A DNA stretch of 64,000 nt from Afipia sp. (GTDB taxonomy: Bacteria > Pseudomonadota > Alphaproteobacteria > Rhizobiales > Xanthobacteraceae): contig JAFVHU010000071.1 in the NCBI GenBank assembly GCA_017474385.1, forward strand, positions 1 to 64,000, read 5' to 3'. Shown piece by piece: positions 55,265 through 64,000 of this stretch (position 1 is its first letter; every line of letters begins with the position of its first letter). The translations under genes and the position numbers were made by a program. A model generated the notes under the pieces. It saw only the letters and a list, made by a program, of their open reading frames with translations, did no database searches and was not told where the DNA came from.

Positions 55265-56287
55265 TTATCGGTAGATATCGGTGTAAAGCTCGGAGGCATC
55301 CGGCTCCGGCGCGTGCTGCGCGAAATCCGCCGCCGCATTGACGATCTCGCGCACTTCCGCATCGACCGCCTTCAACTCCTGCTCGCTCACCTTGAGATCG
55401 AGCAACCGCTGCCTCACCTGCTCGATCGGATCGCTGTCGTGGCGCACCTTGTCCACTTCCTCGCGGGTCCGGTACTTCGCGGGATCGGACATCGAATGGC
55501 CACGGTAACGGTAGGTCTGCATCTCGAGGATGTAAGGCCCATTGCCCTCACGGCACCACTGCACGGCCTTGTCGCCCGCGGCTTTCACCGCACGGACGTC
55601 CATGCCATCGACCTGTGCGCCCGGAATGTTGAACGATGCGCCGCGCTTGGAGAAATCGGTCTGCGCCGATGAGCGGGAGACCGAGGTGCCCATGGCGTAA
55701 CGGTTGTTCTCGATAACGAAGATCACGGGAAGCTTCCACAACTCCGCCATGTTGAAGCTTTCGTAGACCTGCCCCTGGTTTGCCGCGCCATCGCCGAAAT
55801 ACGCAATGCTGACATTCCTGTTGCCGCGATATCGATTGGCGAAAGCGAGACCGGTGCCGAGTGGAACCTGCGCGCCGACGATGCCATGACCGCCGTAGAA
55901 GTTCTTCTCCTTGCTGAACATGTGCATGGAGCCGCCCTTGCCCTTGGAATAGCCGGCTTCGCGACCCGTCAGCTCTGCCATCACTCCTTTGGGGTCCATA
56001 CCGCAGGCCAGCATATGACCGTGATCGCGATAGCTGGTGATGATCTGGTCACCCTGCTCGAGGGCCATCTGCATGCCCACGACGACCGCTTCCTGTCCGA
56101 TATACAGATGGCAGAAGCCGCCGATCGCGCCCATTCCGTAAAGCTGACCGGCTTTCTCTTCAAAACGGCGGATCAGCATCATCTCGCGAAACGCGTGAAG
56201 CTCCTGTTCCTTGGTGAACGTGAGATTCGTCTGATGACGGGCACCGTTACCGGCGTCCTGTGTGGCCGTTTTCTTCGCTGTTGCCAT
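55265..56287 (-). CDS. pdhA: Pyruvate dehydrogenase E1 alpha
   Basis: 340 residues from the ATG at 56287. Thiamine-diphosphate site [17 protein letters not shown]...NN, substrate channel motif [18 protein letters not shown] and the conserved loop [12 protein letters not shown]. Forms the alpha2-beta2 E1 with PdhB. First gene of pdhA-pdhB-pdhC; the 200-bp gap upstream to ftsB should contain the promoter, but no clear motif was recognised there. Confidence 0.96.
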   Translation of the reverse strand: MATAKKTATQDAGNGARHQTNLTFTKEQELHAFREMMLIRRFEEKAGQLYGMGAIGGFCHLYIGQEAVVVGMQMALEQGDQIITSYRDHGHMLACGMDPKGVMAELTGREAGYSKGKGGSMHMFSKEKNFYGGHGIVGAQVPLGTGLAFANRYRGNRNVSIAYFGDGAANQGQVYESFNMAELWKLPVIFVIENNRYAMGTSVSRSSAQTDFSKRGASFNIPGAQVDGMDVRAVKAAGDKAVQWCREGNGPYILEMQTYRYRGHSMSDPAKYRTREEVDKVRHDSDPIEQVRQRLLDLKVSEQELKAVDAEVREIVNAAADFAQHAPEPDASELYTDIYR

Positions 56288-56487
56288 AGCTTGTCCGGAT
56301 AAGAGAGGCGGGTACCAACTTCTGTACCCCAACTCATATCGCAATGAAAAGGATAGCGTGCGCAAACGCATCACGCATCTATGACGCAATGCAGCGACAG
56401 CAATTTTAGAATCGAAAGCGAACGATTTTTGAAATTTGAAACCTGGTGTGGTGGTTCGGAAGGGAGCGCGTCGTAAAATCAGGCGAA

Positions 56488-56805
56488 TTAGTTCTGACCG
56501 GTCATCCGTACAAGGTCACGCGGATGCACGTAGTCGAGCTGGTAGCGCGCGCGTTCGTCGAGCATATCGGGATCGACGCGATCCGAACGAAGCAGTGAGA
56601 CGCGCTGTTCCGCCGCAGTACGCTCGGCCTTGAGTCGGGCCAGCTCAGCAGTCAGCAGTACGATTTCTTGATCAAGTTCCTGGCGCGCGTTCAGGCCGTA
56701 CTTGCCGGTATAGGCATTGACGCCAAAATAGGCGATCAGCGCCGCCGCAATCGCGTACAGCGCGAGGCCGGTCATGATGGCTTTGAGTCGCGTGCGTGAA
56801 ACCAT
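56488..56805 (-). CDS. ftsB: Septum formation initiator FtsB/DivIC family
   Basis: 105 residues: a short cytoplasmic start, one membrane helix (LALYAIAAALIAYFGVNA), then a coiled coil (ELDQEIVLLTAELARLKAERTAA spans it in two parts) and the conserved YQLDYVHPRDLV tail. It bridges FtsL and FtsQ in the divisome. The order eno-...-ftsB-pdhA is conserved in Alphaproteobacteria; two metabolic genes are inserted before ftsB here. Confidence 0.9.
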   Translation of the reverse strand: MVSRTRLKAIMTGLALYAIAAALIAYFGVNAYTGKYGLNARQELDQEIVLLTAELARLKAERTAAEQRVSLLRSDRVDPDMLDERARYQLDYVHPRDLVRMTGQN

Positions 56806-56871
56806 ACCCGCACGATGCGACAGCCCGGTTAACCTATCGCTAACAACCGGACTGTTGCCTTATAACGGCGG

Positions 56872-57423
56872 TTATTTCTTGTGGCTATCGACCCATGCCG
56901 CAAAGGCATCGATGTATTGTTTCAGCACCTTTTCGAGGGCTTCCTTGATCAGGTTGCCCTTGTCGTCGAAAGCGTCACCCACCCCGGTCAGATAGATTTC
57001 CGGCTGCTGCAGAATCGGTCCGACATATCCGGGCAGTATCTGTTTCAGATTCATGGCGGCGCAGACTCCGCCCAGCGGTCCCGGTGAATTGCTGACAATG
57101 CCGATCGGCCTGCCGTTGAACGAGCTTTTGCCGTAAGGACGCGAGCCGACATCGATGGCGTTCTTCAGCACGCCGGGAATTGAGCGATTGTACTCAGGCG
57201 TCACGAACAGCACGGCGTCCGACTTCTGGAGTGTCTCGCGGAACGAAACCCAGTCCGCCGGCGGCGCCGCTTCCAGATCCTGATTGAAGAATGACAGGCC
57301 GTGAAGCGTCACAACCTCAAGCTCGAGCGACGGCGGCGCGATCCTGGCAAGGGCTTTGGCGACCTTGAGCGAAAACGACTCCTTGCGGAGGCTGCCGACG
57401 ATAACGGCAACGGTATGGGCCAT
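56872..57423 (-). CDS. NAD(P)H-dependent FMN reductase (chromate/quinone reductase type)
   Basis: 183 residues with a flavodoxin-like fold. The phosphate-binding VIVGSLRKESFSLKVA at the N-terminus, FVTPEYNRSIPGVLKNAID and GIVSNSPGPLGGVCA are the signature of the NADPH-dependent FMN reductase family (ChrR, AzoR-like). Cytoplasmic; reduces quinones, azo dyes or metals in relatives. Stands alone between ftsB and the CoA-transferase gene. Confidence 0.9.
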   Translation of the reverse strand: MAHTVAVIVGSLRKESFSLKVAKALARIAPPSLELEVVTLHGLSFFNQDLEAAPPADWVSFRETLQKSDAVLFVTPEYNRSIPGVLKNAIDVGSRPYGKSSFNGRPIGIVSNSPGPLGGVCAAMNLKQILPGYVGPILQQPEIYLTGVGDAFDDKGNLIKEALEKVLKQYIDAFAAWVDSHKK

Positions 57424-57532
57424 AAGAACATCCTTTCAACAACGGCAAACAAATTCCGTAGAGCGGGCATAGCCGCGCCCCAAAGAGGATGCAAGTGCAT
57501 TAAATTTAGATCGCGGGATCGTGTCCCGCCGA

Positions 57533-58657
57533 TTATCCCAGAAGCTCGTCGTTGTGCTGACCCAGCCGGGGCGCGCCGGAATGCGGATGCGGGCGCTGGC
57601 CGTCGAACGAAATCGGCAGACCCACCACCGGCAACTCGCTGCCGGGCAGCGTGCGCATCAGGTCGGACGCCTTGAACTGTTCGGTCTGTTGCAACTCCGC
57701 GATGGTGTTGACCGGGCTGGACGGGACACCAGCCTTCTCGAAGGCGGCCAGCCATTCGGCCCGCGTCTTTGTCAGCAGCACCGGCTTCAAGAGCCCGATG
57801 AGGATGTCGCGATGGACGAACCTGTCCCTGCCCCGCGCAAATCTTGGATCGGTGCACCACTCGGGGAATCCAAGCACGACCGCGAGCTTATGAAACAGCC
57901 GGTCGTAACCGGCGGCGATCACCAACGGATGATCGGCGGTATTGAAGACCTGATACGGCACGATGGTCGGCGTCGCCGCCCCCGTGCGCGGCGAAAGCTC
58001 TTGCGTGACGTGATACGTCGCAAGCGATGAATCCACCCACGACGCCGCGCTGTCGAGCAACGAGGTATCGATCACGCAGCCCTGGCCCGTGACGTGACGC
58101 TGCTGAAGCGCACCCAGGGCGCCGATCACGCACCATTGCGCGGTCGCCTTGTCGTTGATCGCCGGCGCGCAAAATGTCGGTGGGTCTTCTTGACGGCCGG
58201 TCTGCATCATCACGCCGCCGAACGCCTGAAGCAGCGGATCGAATCCCGGCGCTTTCGACAGCGGTCCCTTCGGCCCGAACGCCCAGATCGAGCAATAGAT
58301 CAGCCGCGGATTGATCGCGCGCATGTGCTCGGGGCCGATGCCGAGCTCATTGACCACACCCGAGCGAAGATTCTGGATCAAGATGTCCGCATCGCGCACG
58401 AGCGTCTTGAGCTTCTCGATGTCGGCCGCGTTCTTCATATCGAGTGTCACCGACCGCTTGTTGCGGTTGGTGACGTGAAACATGATCGAGGCTTCTTCGA
58501 TAAAGGGAGGCCCCCAGCTGCGCGCATCGTCGCCGCCGTCGGGCTTCTCGATCTTGATGACGTCGGCGCCCATGTCCGCGAGGATCGCGCCGGCCAGCGG
58601 GCCCGCAAGCGCCTGCCCGATCTCGATGACTTTGATTCCGGCAAGCGGACCATTCAT
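57533..58657 (-). CDS. CaiB/BaiF (family III) CoA-transferase
   Basis: 374 residues from the ATG at 58657 (GGGAG upstream). GIKVIEIGQALAGPLAGAILADMGADVIKIE is the conserved start of the family (two segments), and the catalytic Asp is expected in APGFDPLLQAFGG. Moves CoA between carboxylic acids; the substrate (formate/oxalate, carnitine, bile acid or other) cannot be told. No acyl-CoA enzyme genes are adjacent. Confidence 0.9.
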   Translation of the reverse strand: MNGPLAGIKVIEIGQALAGPLAGAILADMGADVIKIEKPDGGDDARSWGPPFIEEASIMFHVTNRNKRSVTLDMKNAADIEKLKTLVRDADILIQNLRSGVVNELGIGPEHMRAINPRLIYCSIWAFGPKGPLSKAPGFDPLLQAFGGVMMQTGRQEDPPTFCAPAINDKATAQWCVIGALGALQQRHVTGQGCVIDTSLLDSAASWVDSSLATYHVTQELSPRTGAATPTIVPYQVFNTADHPLVIAAGYDRLFHKLAVVLGFPEWCTDPRFARGRDRFVHRDILIGLLKPVLLTKTRAEWLAAFEKAGVPSSPVNTIAELQQTEQFKASDLMRTLPGSELPVVGLPISFDGQRPHPHSGAPRLGQHNDELLG

Positions 58658-58788
58658 GGCGTCGTTCTCCCGCAACTTGATTTTAGCGGACGCCACTCAA
58701 GCGAGTGCGGCCTGCCAAGGCAAGCCGCAAGCGCGATATGAAAACGAAACCCAGCGTTGCGTCGGCGCGCCTTCCGGCGGGACGCGGT

Positions 58789-60297
<1,509 letters not shown>

Positions 60298-60323
60298 CTA
60301 TCAGGGGACAAACGGAGACACCG

Positions 60324-60805
60324 ATGTCCAAAAAGCCCCGCGTTACCAAAGCCGCCGCCGCTCAATCGCTGCAACTCGGCCACCAGGTCGAAACGCCCGC
60401 CTCGCCCGACGAGGCGCAGCTTGACCGCGTGCCGAATCCGCATACGGACACGAACTACGTCGCGCGTTTCACAATGCCGGAATTCACTTCGATCTGCCCG
60501 GTCACCGGCCAGCCGGATTTCGCAATCCTCGTGATCGACTACGTGCCGAACAAATGGCTCGTGGAGTCGAAGTCGCTCAAGCTCTATCTCAACAGTTTCC
60601 GCAACGTCGGCTCGTTTCACGAAGACTGCACGGTGTCAATCGGCAAGCAGCTTTTGGCCTGCTGGCGCCGCGCTGGCTGCGGATCGGCGGATACTTCTAT
60701 CCGCGCGGCGGCATGCCGATCGATGTGTTCTGGCAGGCCGGAAAACTGCCGGCGAATGTGTGGGTGCCGGATCAGGGCGTCCCGCCCTATCGCGGAAGGG
60801 GTTAA
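60324..60805 (+). pseudogene. queF: NADPH-dependent 7-cyano-7-deazaguanine reductase, frameshifted
   Basis: QueF reduces preQ0 to preQ1 in queuosine synthesis. From the ATG at 60324 (GGAGACA upstream) the frame encodes the catalytic Cys in [13 protein letters not shown] and the QueF motif [15 protein letters not shown] up to about 60659. The rest, [18 protein letters not shown] and [15 protein letters not shown] to the TAA at 60803, lies in the -1 frame. Restoring one C in GGCCTG (60656-60661) joins them as KQLLALLAPRWL, exactly the family sequence. The gene is therefore recently inactivated, miscalled, or read by frameshifting. If unshifted, translation runs on to 60896 with an unrelated tail. 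Confidence 0.88.
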
Positions 60806-60813
60806 CCCCACGA

Positions 60814-60902
60814 TGTCATGGCCGGGCTCGTCCCGGCCATCTCGATTCATCGAGCACTGCGATCAAGTCATCGGATCACCGAGACAAGCCCGGTGATTTA
60901 CA
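60814..60902. repeat. Mosaic intergenic palindrome, copy 3
   Basis: TGTCATGGCCGGG...CCCGGCCAT as in copy 1, followed by a variable middle and a second arm pair GGATCACCGAG...AAGCCCGGTGAT like copy 2. It runs into the last codons of the convergent MFS gene (stop at 60898). Confidence 0.75.
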
Positions 60903-62072
60903 TATCCACCATTTCCGCGGGCTTCTGATGCAGCAAACGCGCCGCGACAATGCCAAGCACGAGAATTGCGGTTGCGCTGAGTATAAGCGTGGGGATTTTG
61001 CCGGCGTGTGACAACGCAAAGCCGTACAGGATCGGCCCGACCGCCTGCCCCATGAAGAAACAGAACGCATGAAGCGACAGCGCCGACGCGCGCGCCTCGG
61101 GCGCGAGGTCGCTCGAGAACACCTGCAACGAGCCATGCAGCGAGTAGAAGCCCCAGCCCATCAGAAGAAAACTGATGGCCTGAATTTCCCAGCGCGGCCC
61201 GATCGCGACAACGAGGAACTGGAGCGCCACCACAGCCGCACCGCCAACCATCAACCCGTTGACGCCAAACCGCGGCAGCATCCGCGACACGCTCATGGTG
61301 TAGAGCAGACCGCCGACAGCGAATGCGGCGATCACAACACCGGGGATCGAGGCGCGCGTTTCGCCGAGTTCGAACAGAAACGCAGCGACGAACGGTAGCA
61401 GTCCGAGGACGCAAATTCCCTCGATGAACACCGCAATGAAAACAACGCGCGCGTTCGGGTTCTTCAGGATCGTGCGATAGCCGTCCTTGAGCGACTGGAA
61501 ACTGACCCGCTTCGCGGACTGGTGACGCCGCCGCGGCGAAAGCCGATAAAGACCACTGCGGACGCAATTACCATGATTGCGCCGAGAACGGCCAGAACGC
61601 CGCGCCATCCGAGAAAATCGCCGATCACGCCTGCGGCCGTCGCACCCAGCAGATTGCCGGTCATCGCACCGGCAAGTACGCGGCTCAATGCCACTTGTCT
61701 CTGTGCCGTCGGCACAAGATCGCTGGTCAAACCGAACGCGATGGGGAATGTGCCGCCGGCCGCCATGCCGCAGAGGACGCGCGACAGGAACAGCATTTCA
61801 AAAGATGTCGCCATCGCGCCGACGATGTTCGCCGCGCCCAGCAGGATAAGACACGCGATCATCAGCCGCGCCTTGCCGAACATGTCGGCGGCCGCGCCCA
61901 GAATTGGCTGCACGATGGCGAATGTGAAAGCGACCACGGCAGACAGGCTCGCGGCGGTCGCGACCGTCACGCCGAAACTATCGGCCACGAGCGGCAGCAC
62001 CGGCTCCATCGAGCGCGATGACAAGGCGGCGGCGAACGTCGTGGCGGCGATGATATTGAGGATCGGCAGCAT
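60898..62072 (-). pseudogene. MFS transporter split by a frameshift
   Basis: The N-terminal half (from the ATG at 62072) carries helices 1-6, with VLPLVADSFGVT, AAADMFGKARLMIAC and ELFL-type helices up to VVFIGFRR. The C-terminal half continues in another frame from RRRHQSAKRVSFQSLKDGY through helices 7-12 to the stop at 60898. The join is within 61527-61538, where one C seems to be missing from the coding strand of a CGCCG repeat. Restored, it would be a twelve-helix efflux-type MFS protein of about 390 residues. Substrate unknown. As read, each half has only about six helices. Confidence 0.85.
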
Positions 62073-62114
62073 CAGGGGTTTAACCGTCCCGCGGACGCTG
62101 CGCGACGGGTGGCA

Positions 62115-62966
62115 TCAGCGCGTCTCGCCTTTGGCGAGCGCGTCGAAGGCCATCAGGTTCTTCACCAGGGTCTCGAAATCCTTCAGCGGCACCATGTTCG
62201 GACCATCCGACGGCGCATTGTCGGGATCGGGATGCGTCTCGATGAAAACGCCCGCAACACCGACAGCAACAGCGGCCCGCGCGAGCACCGGCACGAACTC
62301 GCGTTCGCCGCCCGATGAAGTCCCCTTGCCGCCCGGCTGCTGCACCGAATGGGTCGCATCGAAGATCACCGGCGCACCGGTGGTGCGAGCGAGGATCGGC
62401 AGCGCCCGCATGTCGGACACCAGCGTGTTGTAACCGAACGATGCACCGCGTTCGGTCACCATGACATTCGGATTGCCGCCGCCTGTCACCTTGCCGACGA
62501 CATTGGCCATGTCCCACGGCGCGAGGAACTGGCCCTTCTTGACGTTGACCACCTTGCCGGTCGCCGCAGCCGCCAGCAGCAAGTCCGTCTGACGGCAGAG
62601 GAATGCGGGAATCTGCAATACATCGACCGCCTCGGCGACCTGCGCGCATTGCTCGACTTCGTGCACGTCAGTCAGCACAGGCAAACCGAGCGACGAGCGG
62701 ATCTCCGCGAAGATCGGCAGCGCCTTGTCCAGACCCATGCCCCGCGCGCCCGACGCGCTGGTGCGATTGGCCTTGTCGAACGAGGTCTTGTAGACGAGCC
62801 CGATCTTGAGGCGTGCAGCGATCTCTTTCAAAGCGGATGCGACTTCCAGCCCATGCGCGCGGCTCTCTAACTGGCATGGCCCTGCGATCACTGCCAGCGG
62901 CAGCGCGTTGCCGAACTTGACGTTGCCTGCGGAAACCACCGGAGCCGCGGAAATCTTGGCGTTCAA
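62115..62966 (-). CDS. kdsA: 3-deoxy-D-manno-octulosonate 8-phosphate synthase
   Basis: 283 residues. Condenses arabinose 5-phosphate with PEP to give KDO-8-phosphate for the lipid A core, so the organism makes LPS. Motifs [31 protein letters not shown] and [12 protein letters not shown] are intact. The start codon is TTG (62966) behind AAGGAT; no ATG lies close enough to give the conserved N-terminus. Usually next to eno and pyrG; here a broken MFS gene and queF intervene. Confidence 0.95.
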   Translation of the reverse strand: MNAKISAAPVVSAGNVKFGNALPLAVIAGPCQLESRAHGLEVASALKEIAARLKIGLVYKTSFDKANRTSASGARGMGLDKALPIFAEIRSSLGLPVLTDVHEVEQCAQVAEAVDVLQIPAFLCRQTDLLLAAAATGKVVNVKKGQFLAPWDMANVVGKVTGGGNPNVMVTERGASFGYNTLVSDMRALPILARTTGAPVIFDATHSVQQPGGKGTSSGGEREFVPVLARAAVAVGVAGVFIETHPDPDNAPSDGPNMVPLKDFETLVKNLMAFDALAKGETR

Positions 62967-63032
62967 AGGATATCCTTTTCTGAAACTGGCCTGACCATGC
63001 CGATGAGGGAGTGCCGGATCAAGTCCGGCCCG

Positions 63033-63905
63033 TCAAATCCTGACCGGTGTCTCGAATATCAGGGTTGCGTCAAAGGCTGCCTCTGGCGGCACCACCAGCC
63101 GCCCGATGTGCCGGTGCGAGGCCACCCCGCCGCTTTTGAGGACACGTTCGGTTGCATCGATGTCCGGCACCGCAAGACGCAGCCCTTTCAGCGACGCGCC
63201 CTCGCCGTCAACTTTAGGCAAGGTTCCAAACTGGTCGCGGTATGAGACCGCCTCCATAATTTCGACGTCGCCGCGCCGCGTCGGCGCGGTGACGCCGATT
63301 GAACTCGAATGGAGGTCGCGCACGCCGGTCACTGCACCCAGGAAAATATGATGGTCGGTCGGATTGTCCGCGACCATCACTGCGCCGAGCACGCCGCTTG
63401 CGCCGTTGGCGTGCTGCTGTAGCTCTTTCTTATAGAACATCGCCGGATCACGATGCTGGATCGCGAAGAAGCCGGTTTGCGGAGACAAGTCATCGCGCGC
63501 GAAGGCCAGCGTGAATCCGACCGTGATGGTCGAGCCATCCGGTAACTTCGCATCACGTGTGAACGGCAGCGCCTTCGAGATGCCGATGCCGCGCTGTTTG
63601 AAGTCTTCCACGTCCGCGTTGATATCCTTGCTCTCAAGCGCGAGCATCGAGAAGCCGTCACCGCGCGCGATGAAGTCGCGATTGGCAATTCCGAATACTT
63701 GCGCGAGTCCCTCGCCGACCAGCTTGTCCGGTTCGCCCACGGTCAGAACCTCGATGAAGAATCCCGGCAGTTGCACGACGTGATTATGCGTGCCCCACGG
63801 ATGCACATTGCGCGCGCTGACCGTGAAGCCGGCGCGGCGATAGAAATCCGCGGCCGCGTCGAGATCGCGAACGGCATGGACGATATGATCGAGACCGCGA
63901 GACAT
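63033..63905 (-). CDS. VOC-superfamily (glyoxalase-like) protein
   Basis: 290 residues. The N-terminal LDHIVHAVRDLDAAADFYRRAGF is the first beta-alpha-beta-beta-beta unit with a metal-ligand His, and a second unit runs from about 150 (FFAIQHRDPAMFY). This is the Glyoxalase_3-like layout. Could be a metal-dependent lyase, dioxygenase or resistance protein; nothing fixes the substrate. It lies 66 bases upstream of kdsA on the same strand. Confidence 0.85.
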   Translation of the reverse strand: MSRGLDHIVHAVRDLDAAADFYRRAGFTVSARNVHPWGTHNHVVQLPGFFIEVLTVGEPDKLVGEGLAQVFGIANRDFIARGDGFSMLALESKDINADVEDFKQRGIGISKALPFTRDAKLPDGSTITVGFTLAFARDDLSPQTGFFAIQHRDPAMFYKKELQQHANGASGVLGAVMVADNPTDHHIFLGAVTGVRDLHSSSIGVTAPTRRGDVEIMEAVSYRDQFGTLPKVDGEGASLKGLRLAVPDIDATERVLKSGGVASHRHIGRLVVPPEAAFDATLIFETPVRI

Positions 63906-63927
63906 GGTTGATGCGCGACGTGCGCCC

Positions 63928-64000
63928 TCACTTCACCGACGAGAATGCCGTCGGGGTCAGCAACTGGCTGGCGATGTTCTCGACGATCTGGCCGTTCTTC
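63928..64000 (-). CDS. C-terminal fragment, possibly NIPSNAP-like protein
   Basis: A minus-strand frame open from the window edge to a TGA at 63928-63930 encodes the last 23 residues, KNGQIVENIASQLLTPTAFS plus SVK. The pattern of a polar helix followed by LL-P-AFS near the stop resembles the end of NIPSNAP-domain proteins, but the fragment is too short to be sure. It ends 22 bases before the VOC start codon on the same strand. Confidence 0.35.
   Translation of the reverse strand, partial: KNGQIVENIASQLLTPTAFSSVK

Overview
The window is about 64 kb of GC-rich alphaproteobacterial chromosome, most likely from the Bradyrhizobium/Rhodopseudomonas/Afipia/Nitrobacter branch of the Rhizobiales. This is inferred from gene content and order: the argS / SPOR protein / nagZ / scpA / scpB / tatABC / serS / surE / pcm / nlpD / yajC / secD / secF block; the kdsA / eno / ftsB / pdhABC / lpd block with a lipoyl domain fused to E1 beta; an ExoR-like protein; a DUF1127 protein; Omp25/31-type beta-barrels; and mosaic intergenic palindromes of a type common in this group. 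No tRNA, rRNA, CRISPR array, insertion sequence or phage gene was recognised.

Layout. 1-14 kb: end of an outer-membrane protein; uvrA behind an SOS-type box; a tiny zinc-finger gene; an SPW membrane protein; two tandem mini-acetyltransferases; a Tat-exported FAH-family enzyme; DUF3597; a patatin-like lipase; a lytic transglycosylase; a copper module (DUF2946 plus a YcnI-PCu(A)C fusion); a DUF1127 protein; trmFO; a secreted alpha/beta hydrolase. 13.5-18.3 kb: homologues of the mitochondrial complex I assembly factors NDUFAF6 and NDUFAF3 lie downstream of yajC-secD-secF. 18.3-39.3 kb: the cell-envelope, segregation and export backbone (nlpD, pcm, surE, serS, tatCBA, scpBA, nagZ, SPOR protein, argS, dgt). 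It is interrupted in three places by accessory genes: a LysR/DHA2-MFS pair with a DUF815 ATPase, a hotdog thioesterase with a single-domain response regulator, and an MHS-family transporter with a second SPW protein.

39-50 kb: erpA and xthA flank a three-gene operon in which an RND efflux pump and its adaptor are followed after 7 bases by a secreted metal-dependent amidohydrolase. Then come an exoR-like gene overlapping the end of ilvD, a GlsB/YeaQ-type membrane protein and a second Omp25/31-type porin-like protein. 50-64 kb: the pyruvate dehydrogenase operon (pdhA, pdhB, pdhC, a secreted SGNH-like protein of unknown role, lpd), ftsB, an FMN reductase, a CaiB-type CoA-transferase, eno, a frameshifted queF, a frameshifted MFS transporter, kdsA, a VOC protein and a partial gene that may be NIPSNAP-like.

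The features most worth checking are: an AT-rich in-frame island of about 70 codons (about 55 of them extra) inside the essential serS gene; the RND pump/amidohydrolase operon; the SGNH protein inside the PDH operon; the NDUFAF3/NDUFAF6/SecDF neighbourhood; the twin long hairpins between secD and secF; three copies of a mosaic palindromic element; and two neighbouring single-base frameshifts (queF and an MFS gene). The frameshifts are either decay or local sequence error.
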